6,098 nt of DNA from Candidatus Zixiibacteriota bacterium (GTDB lineage: Bacteria; Zixibacteria; MSB-5A5; GN15; JACZUZ01). Position 1 is the first letter of the stretch. Each line of letters starts with the position of its first letter. A model generated the notes under the pieces. The model searched no databases, was not told the origin of the DNA, and was given only the letters and a program-made list of their open reading frames with translations. Made by a program: the position numbers and the translations under genes. This document shows positions 1 through 5,829 of the stretch, piece by piece. The stretch is taken from the NCBI GenBank assembly GCA_022563625.1, contig JADFNA010000115.1, positions 1-6,098 on the forward strand, in the 5' to 3' direction.

Positions 1-1080
1 GACGTTGAGAATATGCTCTCCCATGCGGACCGCCTGTGGATAGAGCTTGCGGTCATAGCATTCACGCAGGTAGTTCAAAAGCTGTCTTCCATCGGTTTTC
101 GTCAGAGAATCAAAACGAACATACATCTCAAACGCCGGTTCAAAGTTCTGCCTTTTCATATACAATTGGCCGAGATACTTCAGCGCGAGCGTGTCGGAGG
201 GTTCGCGCTTGAGCATTTCTTTGAGTTCGTCTTTAACTTCCTCCTGCGCCTCGGGGTAGGCCAGCAACTGTCCCAGGCGAAAATCGCCGCTTCTGCGGCG
301 GCGGCCGGCGGACGTCGTGTCTGTCTTGAGCAATGTGAAAGACTCACGCAGCGCCCCGCGAAAGTCACGCTGGCGCTCCAGCGCCTCAGCCATTATATCA
401 GCAAACAATGCGCTGTCTGCGGCAGCTTCGCGGAATGTCCTGGTATAGGAGACAGTCAGTGTATCATGCCAGTTTTCAGTTAACAGCCGCAGAGTTTGTT
501 TTAGTCCAAATGAATAGCGCTTGATGCCCTGCAGGTCGGAGCCGTAACTCATCAGGTACTCCACCTGAAGCAACGCGCTGTCAGTTTTTCCGGCTTTGAA
601 ATACACGTCCGCCAGATCATAGAACGGAGTAATATTCAACGGCTGAGCTGCGATTTGCAGCTTGAGAATCTCAATCGCGCTGAAGTATCGTTTGAGTTCA
701 ACGTAGCAGTCACGGAGAAGATTAACCACCCGCGGATCATAGGGAAATTCCCGATAAATCAGCTCCAGCACATCAGCCGCCGCGACAAAATCTCCCGCTT
801 TCATCTGGCTGCGCGCCGTTTGCAGCCGGGCCACCTGATTGTGCGGCATCATCATCTTGCGGCTTGGAACATCGTAGTTTTTCGGGTCAAGCAGGCTGTC
901 CAGCTTGATCTCCCGCAGCGGCGCCACTTTTTCCTGGGGTTTCGCAGGCGGGCGCTCTTTCGACAGCAATGGGGATGAGGCCAAAACTGCCAGGAATATA
1001 ACCGGCAAGGTGATTACACGATTCGCTGTTGCAAGTGACAGTTTCAATGACTTCTCTCTATTTTGTTTTTCTTGTGTCAT
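1..1080 (-). CDS. Exported TPR-repeat protein, C-terminally truncated by the window edge
   Basis: Reading the minus strand from the ATG at 1080 gives 360 uninterrupted codons to base 1, with no stop, so the C-terminus lies outside the window. Residues 1-21 are polar and basic. Residues about 22-39 (VITLPVIFLAVLASS) are hydrophobic and look like a signal peptide or membrane anchor. A linker rich in Pro, Lys and Glu follows to about residue 60. From residue 84 I see TPR-like helical pairs at roughly 84-117, 117-150, 151-180, 222-250, 295-325 and 329-360, with typical patterns such as KAGDFVAAADVLELIYREFP and LGQLYMKRQNFEPAFEMY. An Arg-rich stretch (RRRR, 260-263) interrupts the array. TPRs mediate protein-protein contacts, so an extracytoplasmic adaptor role is inferred. 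An in-frame ATG at 1089 is an alternative start; an in-frame TGA lies just upstream of it, and neither start has a strong ribosome site. The gene follows the DUF4175 gene on the same strand and may have its own promoter. BatE-like or other TPR families cannot be separated here. Confidence 0.85.
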   Translation of the reverse strand, partial: MTQEKQNREKSLKLSLATANRVITLPVIFLAVLASSPLLSKERPPAKPQEKVAPLREIKLDSLLDPKNYDVPSRKMMMPHNQVARLQTARSQMKAGDFVAAADVLELIYREFPYDPRVVNLLRDCYVELKRYFSAIEILKLQIAAQPLNITPFYDLADVYFKAGKTDSALLQVEYLMSYGSDLQGIKRYSFGLKQTLRLLTENWHDTLTVSYTRTFREAAADSALFADIMAEALERQRDFRGALRESFTLLKTDTTSAGRRRRSGDFRLGQLLAYPEAQEEVKDELKEMLKREPSDTLALKYLGQLYMKRQNFEPAFEMYVRFDSLTKTDGRQLLNYLRECYDRKLYPQAVRMGEHILNV

Positions 1081-1118
1081 TTCAGGCATAGCCAGGCGCT
1101 GCTCTCACTGAAAAATTC

Positions 1119-1132
1119 TATCATCAATGATA
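1119..1132. repeat. Short perfect inverted repeat in the TPR leader
   Basis: TATCAT and ATGATA flank a 2-nt centre, giving a 14-bp perfect inverted repeat just downstream of the predicted start of transcription for the TPR gene. It could be an operator or a weak stem in the leader RNA. On the minus strand it is followed after two bases by an A/T-rich run with five T, but the stem holds only A-T pairs and one G-C pair per arm, so it is not a convincing terminator. Confidence 0.3.
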
Positions 1133-1152
1133 TTGAACAATCCGGGGCTACA

Positions 1153-1181
1153 ATAATAGCTGCGTTGGATGTAATATTCAA
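1153..1181 (-). promoter_or_regulatory. Candidate sigma70-type promoter for the TPR gene
   Basis: On the minus strand a TTGAAT hexamer (1181-1176) and a TATTAT hexamer (1158-1153) are separated by exactly 17 bp. They match the sigma70 consensus at 4 of 6 and 5 of 6 positions. Initiation would fall near 1146, leaving a leader of about 57-66 nt before the TPR start. The element sits in the gap between the DUF4175 stop and the TPR gene, so the TPR gene could be transcribed independently of the upstream genes. Hexamer matches of this quality arise by chance in A/T-rich spacers, so this remains a prediction. Confidence 0.4.
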
Positions 1182-1212
1182 GACCCTGCGTACGAGGCGC
1201 GCCGGAAATCTG

Positions 1213-4200
1213 TCACTTGCCCGGTCCGTTGAGTTTGTTGAGCGCCTTGAAATAGTTCCGCACCTGCTGTTCATATTCAGGCGGGAATCCTTCTTTAAGG
1301 AAATCCTGAAGACGGTCTTCAAACGGCCGCTGATCGGCGCCGTCAAACAGCGGTCCGGGCGAGGCGCGGAAAAATTCGTCGCCGACACGCGCGCGGCGCT
1401 CCGGGGTAAAGTCGCGCCGGTTGAGGGCTTTAATCGATTCGAGCATTCGTGAATGGATGCGCAATTGCCGCTCGGTTGTCGGCCCGCCGGCCTGTCCTTC
1501 GGAGAGTTCCTCAATCACCTTTTCCATTTCTTTGCCGAGCGCGTCGAGGTCGCCCAGAATCTGATCACGTGACCCGAATTCCTGTTCAAGCTCTTCCAAT
1601 GAGCGCTGAATGGCGCGTTGTTCGCCGGCCAGTTCGCGCAGGCGCTCCAATTCACCAGCGTTCGGATTCTGTCCGGGTGTTTTGGGCATCCCCAACTGGC
1701 GTTCTGTCTCACGGTTCAGGCGCTTTTGTTTCTCACTTAACGATTCCATTTTCTGGCCGGCCCTGTCACAACTCCCGCCCTTGTTGCACTGGCTCTGGTC
1801 ATCCATGCTCTCCAGTAAACGGATAGCCACTTCATTCAGTTTGGTCATCGCGTTACGTTCGGCCGTTGCCTCGGCGGGGCCGCGTGTTTGGCCGAGATGT
1901 TCCACTGATTCATCAATTTCATTCAGCGCATCGGAAATTAAGGTGCGCAGGTCTGAAGACAGGAAAGGATTACTTGCGCTGAGTGTCACAATCCGCTGGC
2001 CGAAACCGCCGACAGATTCTTTGAGCGTCACTTGCTGATCGGCGAGTTCACGCAAAGCGCTGGAGTGCAGAGTAATTTCCCTGGTTTTTTCCAGCGCCTC
2101 TTCCTGTGTTCCAGACAGATAGGTTGCATCTTCAATCGCCCGGCGAATCGCCGCGTTCATTTTTTGGGCCTGGTTTCCGCTCATCGCCTGTTGCTGTTCG
2201 CGCATTGAGTCGAGCATTTCCTGCAGTTTTTCTTCGGCCCCCTCACCGCTTTCTGATGAGCCGCCCTTGTCCTGGCTCTTGAGACTCCTGGACATATCGC
2301 GCATATCCTGATCGGCTTCACTGCGCTTAACCGCGTCGGCGAATTCACGCGCTTCGGGAATATCATCCATCTGCGCATCCCTGAGCAATTCTTCCAATTC
2401 GGAGGCCTGCTTCTTGAGTTCCTGCATTGACTTTTCGATTTTGTCTTCTTCTTTGGCCAGATCGGGAAGCGCCGAATCGTCAGCTTCTTCAGTTTTTTCG
2501 TTGTTGACTATCTGCCGATCGAGAAGCTCTTTGGCGGCCTCGGTCATTTCGTTAATCTTTTGCTCTATCTGCATCTGCTTGAGCAGAGCCAGCGTCCGCT
2601 CCAGACGGTTAAGCATCTCTTCCTGCGATAGTTCATAATCCTCCATCGCCTCCTGAAGCTGGTCGGGGTCCATATTCGCAAGCGCCTCTTGCAGCCTCTT
2701 TTGCGCATCCCGCATCTCGTCTGTGGCAACTTCGTCGTAAAGCTCTTGAATTCTGCGCAGTTTTTCCATCATTTCCTGATTGAGCAATTTGGACCCTTCG
2801 CGCTGGTCCAGCGAGCGGTCCATATTCTCGGCCAGCTTTTCCATCTCGTTCATCAGCTCCTGGTTTTGCTGAATGAGTTCTTCGAGATTTTTCTGTTTTT
2901 GCCAATCGAGCTTCTCGTCTTTTTTGAGTTCCTGCAACTTGCGTTGTGAATCCTTCAGCTTGTCAAACAGTTCGCGCTCTTTTTCCAGAATCCGTTCTGT
3001 CGCTTCAATACGGTTTTCAGATTCATTGTCTAGCTCGGCAATCAGCTCTTCAATTGAGGGCAGACGCGCATGGTAAATCCGTGAGCGCCCCTCTTTCGGC
3101 CCTGAATACCCGTCATTGTCCCAGACTTCAAAGTAGTACGCGATATAGCCGCCCGGTTCGATGTCCGTCGCTGAAACGTCCCAGCGAAATTCAACATTAC
3201 CGTCGGTCTTGATATTGTCTGAGAAATGTATGACAGTCACGACCTCTTCAGATTCCTTACCGTCGGAAACGACATGGTATTTCATCACCAGGGTACTGAA
3301 CCCGAAATCATCAGAGATAGAGACCTTGAGCGGCAAATACATCGATTCATCAAGGTCAATGTCAACTCCCGGCTCAACCACCGTTACCTGCGGCGCCCGG
3401 TCTTCAATCGCCGTCACATAATATTCAATCGGATCGGGGTTTTCTTCACCGAGCGCATCAACCAGTCGCAGGCGGTAGCCGCGATTGGTAGTGACAGTCA
3501 TATCCACCGAGAGTCTGGCCCCCGCCGGCGTCAGCTCAACAATTTCACCATCATCAAAAATTAACTGCGCCTCGGACAAATCTACATTACTCACAATTCC
3601 CAGCCTGGCATGTGAACCGACAACCGCGGCAAACGAACCGTTGTTCTCGTCGATTTCCAGCGGCGGCAGGTTGGTGTATTCAGGCGAAACAATAGACACG
3701 CTGATATCGCTGACACGCGGCAGATCGACAACTTCGATCTTTGTCACTTCAGTGCGCCTCCGGCCTGCTTCGGCATAGAATTCCAGAGACCGCTTCACCT
3801 CGCGCAAGTTCGCGCTGAATGTCAGAGATTCGCCGGATTCGGTCTGTGTTGAAAGCAAATCGCGTAAGCTGAACTCGCGTGTCTGCCAGGCCCCGCCCTG
3901 ATAGCGGAAATTAATAGTTGCCTGGCGAGGAAAGCCGATCCCGGCCAGATGACCGCTCAGTTCCAGGTCGCGATAGCGTATCGCTTTGCCGCCCGCCGGA
4001 TTGGCGCTGAGTTGATACCCCAGAGGCGGGGCGATTTCCTCAAGCGGACTGGAATAAACGGTCAGCGCATGCGAGTAATACCCCGGCGCCAGCAAAATCA
4101 CAGCGGCCACTACAGCGGCCGCGGCCGCCAGAGGCTTTAGAGATTTCTTGACTGATTGGTAATCGAGAGAGTTTTCCAGAGCCAGTTCGGCGGCCATCTC

Positions 4201-4608
4201 CAGTGTTTGTTTGGCAGTCAAATCCACCAACTCAGGGCTGGTCCCGGCCGGGAGCGAACCCGGGTCACGCTGAAACTGCACCGCCGCAATCAAACGGCCT
4301 TTGAGGCTGCCATAGTTTTTCTCCAAACGAGCGGCGACAGAATCAATAGAGCCAGAACTCAAAGGCGAAAGGGTCCAGCGCCAGCCATAATAAAGCGCCC
4401 CGAATACAGTCAAACCCAGAGCGGCGACCTTAAACCAAACCGGGAGAATGGCGATTGCGGCCACAAAGGTCAGTACTGTCCAGGCGCCTGCCAGCGTGGC
4501 CACCAGAAGCGCCACTCCGGCCGTGACACGGATTGCGCGCTGGGTCCACATCAGACCGCTCAACTTAGCGATTAATTCGTTGATATTATTCCATGGGTGT
4601 TTCATCAT
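1213..4608 (-). CDS. DUF4175-like membrane-anchored protein with long extracytoplasmic coiled coil
   Basis: This 1131-aa protein begins MMKHPWNN. Hydrophobic segments at about 27-43, 46-75 and 158-177 predict an N-terminal hairpin and a third helix. That would leave a short cytoplasmic stretch (76-157) and export everything after residue 177. Residues 180-515 are beta-rich and carry motifs I associate with DUF4175 proteins: VSPEYTNLPPLEI near 307, ISDDFGFSTLVMKY near 431, and YYFEVWDNDGYSGPK near 491 followed by RLPSIEE. Residues 516-870 are almost entirely charged Glu/Lys/Gln/Leu/Met coiled coil, broken by a Gly/Ser linker at 781-790. The tail (950-1131) has more helices and ends in a family-like FPPEYEQQVRNYFKAL motif. 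The only two cysteines, 941 and 947, sit in a Gly-rich loop. The first ATG (4608) is followed directly by a second (4605); AGAGGA lies 4 nt before the first and 7 nt before the second, so the second may be the true start. Family function is unknown; an envelope scaffold is inferred from architecture and neighbours. Confidence 0.9.
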   Translation of the reverse strand: MMKHPWNNINELIAKLSGLMWTQRAIRVTAGVALLVATLAGAWTVLTFVAAIAILPVWFKVAALGLTVFGALYYGWRWTLSPLSSGSIDSVAARLEKNYGSLKGRLIAAVQFQRDPGSLPAGTSPELVDLTAKQTLEMAAELALENSLDYQSVKKSLKPLAAAAAVVAAVILLAPGYYSHALTVYSSPLEEIAPPLGYQLSANPAGGKAIRYRDLELSGHLAGIGFPRQATINFRYQGGAWQTREFSLRDLLSTQTESGESLTFSANLREVKRSLEFYAEAGRRRTEVTKIEVVDLPRVSDISVSIVSPEYTNLPPLEIDENNGSFAAVVGSHARLGIVSNVDLSEAQLIFDDGEIVELTPAGARLSVDMTVTTNRGYRLRLVDALGEENPDPIEYYVTAIEDRAPQVTVVEPGVDIDLDESMYLPLKVSISDDFGFSTLVMKYHVVSDGKESEEVVTVIHFSDNIKTDGNVEFRWDVSATDIEPGGYIAYYFEVWDNDGYSGPKEGRSRIYHARLPSIEELIAELDNESENRIEATERILEKERELFDKLKDSQRKLQELKKDEKLDWQKQKNLEELIQQNQELMNEMEKLAENMDRSLDQREGSKLLNQEMMEKLRRIQELYDEVATDEMRDAQKRLQEALANMDPDQLQEAMEDYELSQEEMLNRLERTLALLKQMQIEQKINEMTEAAKELLDRQIVNNEKTEEADDSALPDLAKEEDKIEKSMQELKKQASELEELLRDAQMDDIPEAREFADAVKRSEADQDMRDMSRSLKSQDKGGSSESGEGAEEKLQEMLDSMREQQQAMSGNQAQKMNAAIRRAIEDATYLSGTQEEALEKTREITLHSSALRELADQQVTLKESVGGFGQRIVTLSASNPFLSSDLRTLISDALNEIDESVEHLGQTRGPAEATAERNAMTKLNEVAIRLLESMDDQSQCNKGGSCDRAGQKMESLSEKQKRLNRETERQLGMPKTPGQNPNAGELERLRELAGEQRAIQRSLEELEQEFGSRDQILGDLDALGKEMEKVIEELSEGQAGGPTTERQLRIHSRMLESIKALNRRDFTPERRARVGDEFFRASPGPLFDGADQRPFEDRLQDFLKEGFPPEYEQQVRNYFKALNKLNGPGK

Positions 4609-4610
4609 CC

Positions 4611-4620
4611 GGTCCTCTCC
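4611..4620 (-). promoter_or_regulatory. Ribosome binding site of the DUF4175 gene
   Basis: The minus strand reads GGAGAGGACC directly upstream of the tandem ATG ATG. Spacing from AGAGGA is 4 nt to the first ATG (4608) and 7 nt to the second (4605). The second is nearer the usual optimum, so initiation at 4605, giving a protein one residue shorter, is equally or more likely. Confidence 0.6.
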
Positions 4621-4632
4621 CGATACTCCTCT

Positions 4633-4648
4633 GGCCCTTTAGCGGGCC
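4633..4648 (-). promoter_or_regulatory. Stem-loop in the presumed leader of the DUF4175 gene
   Basis: GGCCC and GGGCC arms enclose a 6-nt loop, an all-G/C 5-bp stem. On the minus strand it ends about 12 nt before the GGAGAGGA ribosome site. No T tract follows on either strand, so it does not look like an intrinsic terminator. It may stabilise the leader or influence access to the ribosome site; that role is inference. Confidence 0.3.
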
Positions 4649-4689
4649 GTTCTGCGGACAAACGCTCCAGTTGTGGTAAATTGTGGCGA

Positions 4690-4706
4690 AGGGTCGAGTT
4701 GACCCT
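4690..4706. repeat. Inverted repeat AGGGTC/GACCCT
   Basis: A 6-bp perfect inverted repeat with a 5-nt centre lies in the DUF4159-DUF4175 gap. On the minus strand the stem is followed by TCGCC, so it lacks the T run of an intrinsic terminator. It is either an operator or a leader stem. A 6-bp stem is short enough to be chance. Confidence 0.3.
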
Positions 4707-4717
4707 CTCTTGCTATA

Positions 4718-4741
4718 GATCGACAGTTTTGATCAACAGTT
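4718..4741. repeat. 11-bp direct repeat, possible operator
   Basis: GATCGACAGTT (4718-4728) and GATCAACAGTT (4731-4741) differ at one base and have a 13-bp period. On the minus strand each reads AACTGTYGATC. Closely spaced direct repeats are a common layout of regulator sites, but no regulator gene is visible in the window. Confidence 0.4.
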
Positions 4742-4819
4742 CGACTCAGCCGCCCGATATCTCTGTCTGATTAAACGCTCCTGTTTGGGGTAGGTTCATT
4801 CATCCGCAGTAAATCCGGC

Positions 4820-4847
4820 CCCGTATTCGAAAACCCGTATGCGAAAA
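4820..4847. repeat. Tandem 14-bp repeat downstream of the DUF4159 gene
   Basis: CCCGTATTCGAAAA (4820-4833) is followed immediately by CCCGTATGCGAAAA (4834-4847), 13 of 14 bases identical. It lies about 37 bp past the DUF4159 stop codon, on the upstream side of the DUF4175 gene. It may be a two-copy minisatellite from slippage or a tandem regulator site. Confidence 0.55.
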
Positions 4848-4883
4848 GTTTCAGAATTCGCCCTGGCCGCCGGACTTCGAACA

Positions 4884-5684
4884 CTAGTGAGTCAGGGCAT
4901 AGTTCAAAAGATTAACACCCATTTTCAGCGCCGCCAGGCGTTTCTCCGGCGGGTCATTATGCACCTGTGCATCCTCCCAACCGTCTGCAACATCCGATTC
5001 CACCAAAAAATAAACCACCACCCGCTCATCAATCAGGACAGCATATCCCCGGGGCGGTTTGTTGTCATGCTCATGGATTTTCGGGGGCCCGTTGGGAAAG
5101 TCGTAATACGAGTGATAAATATCATGACTGAACGGCAATTCAACCGGCTCCCGGTCAGGAAACAGCCCCGCCAGTTCTTCGACTACTGAAGGGGCCATTC
5201 CATACGAGTCATTGATAAACAAGAATCCACCGGCCGACAGATACTTGCGCAGCCGTTCGCGGTCATTTTCAGAAAAACGCATCACCCCGTGCCCGGTGGC
5301 GAACAGGAACGGATAATCGAACAACTCCGGGTCAGAAACCGACACTTTGCCCTCAATTGTGTCCACCGCCCAGTTGGTGTTGTCTCGCACAAATTTTAGC
5401 AGATTCGGGGCCGCCGAAGAACCCCAGTACCAGTCCCCGCCGCCGGTATAATGTAACCGGGCGACAGACACTGCCGAGGGATTGTCCGCGGGGTTAATTT
5501 GCTGGGCGTTAAGCGCCCTGAAAAAAGCAAACAGCAAAATTATCGTCAACAGCACAGCCAGGAAAAACTCGAAACGCCGTATCTGCCTCCATGAGATCCG
5601 CACAGCCTTCGCCCGCGCAGACGGGCGCCTGCCGCCCTGGTCGCCGGACCGGTATAGCGCCCTATGTTTGTGCATTCTCCTCAT
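4884..5684 (-). CDS. DUF4159 membrane-anchored protein
   Basis: Starting at the ATG at 5684 gives 266 aa. An Arg-rich N-terminus (1-37) precedes one hydrophobic segment (about 36-57, FFLAVLLTIILLFAFF) that acts as a signal anchor or signal peptide, so the domain faces outside the cytoplasm. Residues 73-266 match the DUF4159 pattern from end to end: ARLHYTGGGDWYWG (75-88), an LFxYPFLFATGHG block (about 122-133), LRKYLSAGGFLFINDSYG (145-162), SHDIYHSYY (186-194), ESDVADGWED (229-238) and MGVNLLNYA (255-263). DUF4159 is related in fold to class I glutamine amidotransferase-like domains, but this protein contains no cysteine, so a thiol-based amidotransferase reaction is ruled out; binding or structural work is inferred. 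The frame stays open upstream to a GTG at 5879, but that extension looks non-coding and covers the divergent promoter region. An ATG at 5675 and a GTG at 5603 are other possible starts. It is the first gene of the DUF4159-DUF4175-TPR cluster. Confidence 0.88.
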   Translation of the reverse strand: MRRMHKHRALYRSGDQGGRRPSARAKAVRISWRQIRRFEFFLAVLLTIILLFAFFRALNAQQINPADNPSAVSVARLHYTGGGDWYWGSSAAPNLLKFVRDNTNWAVDTIEGKVSVSDPELFDYPFLFATGHGVMRFSENDRERLRKYLSAGGFLFINDSYGMAPSVVEELAGLFPDREPVELPFSHDIYHSYYDFPNGPPKIHEHDNKPPRGYAVLIDERVVVYFLVESDVADGWEDAQVHNDPPEKRLAALKMGVNLLNYALTH

Positions 5685-5691
5685 ACGCCTT

Positions 5692-5705
5692 AATATACCG
5701 TATAA
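5692..5705 (-). promoter_or_regulatory. Candidate -10 element and palindrome at the DUF4159 start
   Basis: On the minus strand TATATT (5697-5692) lies 7 nt before the ATG at 5684, which is the layout of a leaderless mRNA. A perfect inverted repeat, TATAC C GTATA (5694-5704), overlaps it and could be an operator. No convincing -35 hexamer stands 16-18 bp upstream. The alternative is a leadered transcript using a promoter farther up and the weak AAGG or GAGGAG sites near the two ATGs. Confidence 0.3.
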
Positions 5706-5756
5706 CCCACAAAATGGATGCCGTGAATCCGGGTTTTCTGACTCAAAATCAAGTAT

Positions 5757-5797
5757 TTGGGGAGAATTGGGGAGATTTAGGAGAAATTTAGGGGGCG
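5757..5797. repeat. Four tandem ~10-bp purine-rich units
   Basis: Successive units read TTGGGGAGAA (5757-5766), TTGGGGAGAT (5767-5776), TTAGGAGAAA (5777-5786) and, after one extra T, TTAGGGGGCG (5788-5797). The period matches one helical turn, so the G tracts and TT steps lie on the same face of the DNA. The array stops about 20 bp before the plus-strand TACAAT hexamer, covering the place where a -35 box would be. An activator binding array or curved DNA element is inferred. Confidence 0.5.
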
Positions 5798-5816
5798 TTT
5801 TCCCCTCTGATATAGC

Positions 5817-5829
5817 TACAATACTATTG
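5817..5829 (+). promoter_or_regulatory. Candidate -10 element of the BI-1-like gene with overlapping palindrome
   Basis: TACAAT (5817-5822) matches the -10 consensus at 5 of 6 positions. A perfect 5-1-5 inverted repeat, CAATA C TATTG (5819-5829), overlaps it and the predicted initiation point. The sequence 17 bp upstream (GGCGTT) does not resemble a -35 box, which suggests an activator-dependent promoter or a false positive. The leader would be about 80 nt. Confidence 0.3.

Larger units (their letters stand above)
4660..4797. repeat. Dispersed imperfect direct repeat pair
   Basis: AAACGCTCCAGTT at 4660-4672 recurs as AAACGCTCCTGTT at 4773-4785, 12 of 13 bases identical and 113 bp apart. Similarity continues weakly for about 10 more bases if one gap is allowed (a GGTA core followed by TT). 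The coordinates span both copies; the DNA between them is not repeated. Both copies sit in the non-coding gap, so protein constraint cannot explain them. They could be paired binding sites for a looping regulator or relics of a local duplication. Confidence 0.45.
4609..4883. other. 275-bp non-coding gap between DUF4159 and DUF4175 genes, rich in repeats and small stems
   Basis: No convincing gene lies here on either strand. The gap holds a tandem 14-bp repeat (4820-4847), a dispersed ~24-bp imperfect direct repeat (4660-4683 and 4773-4797), an 11-bp direct repeat (4718-4728 and 4731-4741), and two stem-loops (4690-4706 and 4633-4648). I found no paired -35/-10 element of good quality and no stem followed by a T run. 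For two co-directional, functionally linked genes this gap is long. It may therefore contain a regulated promoter or a structured leader for the DUF4175 gene. Confidence 0.7.

Noticed and set aside
13..483. Plus-strand open frame of 156 codons
   Set aside because: It lies wholly opposite the TPR gene, which has an exported N-terminus and clear repeat patterns. The plus frame shows low-complexity Ala/Arg content, no recognisable domain and no ribosome site.
1449..2038. Overlapping plus-strand open frames opposite the DUF4175 tail
   Set aside because: They are antisense to a 1131-codon gene with strong family motifs, rich in Arg/Ser/Cys/Pro as expected of shadow frames, and overlap one another in different frames.
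2414..3076. Ser/Leu/Phe-rich plus-strand frames opposite the coiled coil
   Set aside because: Their composition is what the complement of Glu/Lys/Leu-rich codons gives. The apparent hydrophobicity is an artefact, not a membrane protein.
4116..4130. GC-rich repeat of GCGGCC units
   Set aside because: It encodes the Ala-rich third membrane helix of the DUF4175-like protein (residues about 160-168), so repeated Ala codons explain it.
4633..4706. Intrinsic terminator after the DUF4159 gene
   Set aside because: Neither stem (4633-4648 or 4690-4706) is followed by a T run on the minus strand, so termination is not supported.
4839..5189. Plus-strand open frame of 116 codons
   Set aside because: It is opposite the conserved C-terminal half of the DUF4159 gene and has no family resemblance or ribosome site.
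5792..5805. GGGG/CCCC hairpin or G-quadruplex near the 10-bp array
   Set aside because: The stem is only 4 bp with no T run, and one of the four G tracts has just two G, so neither a terminator nor a canonical quadruplex is supported.
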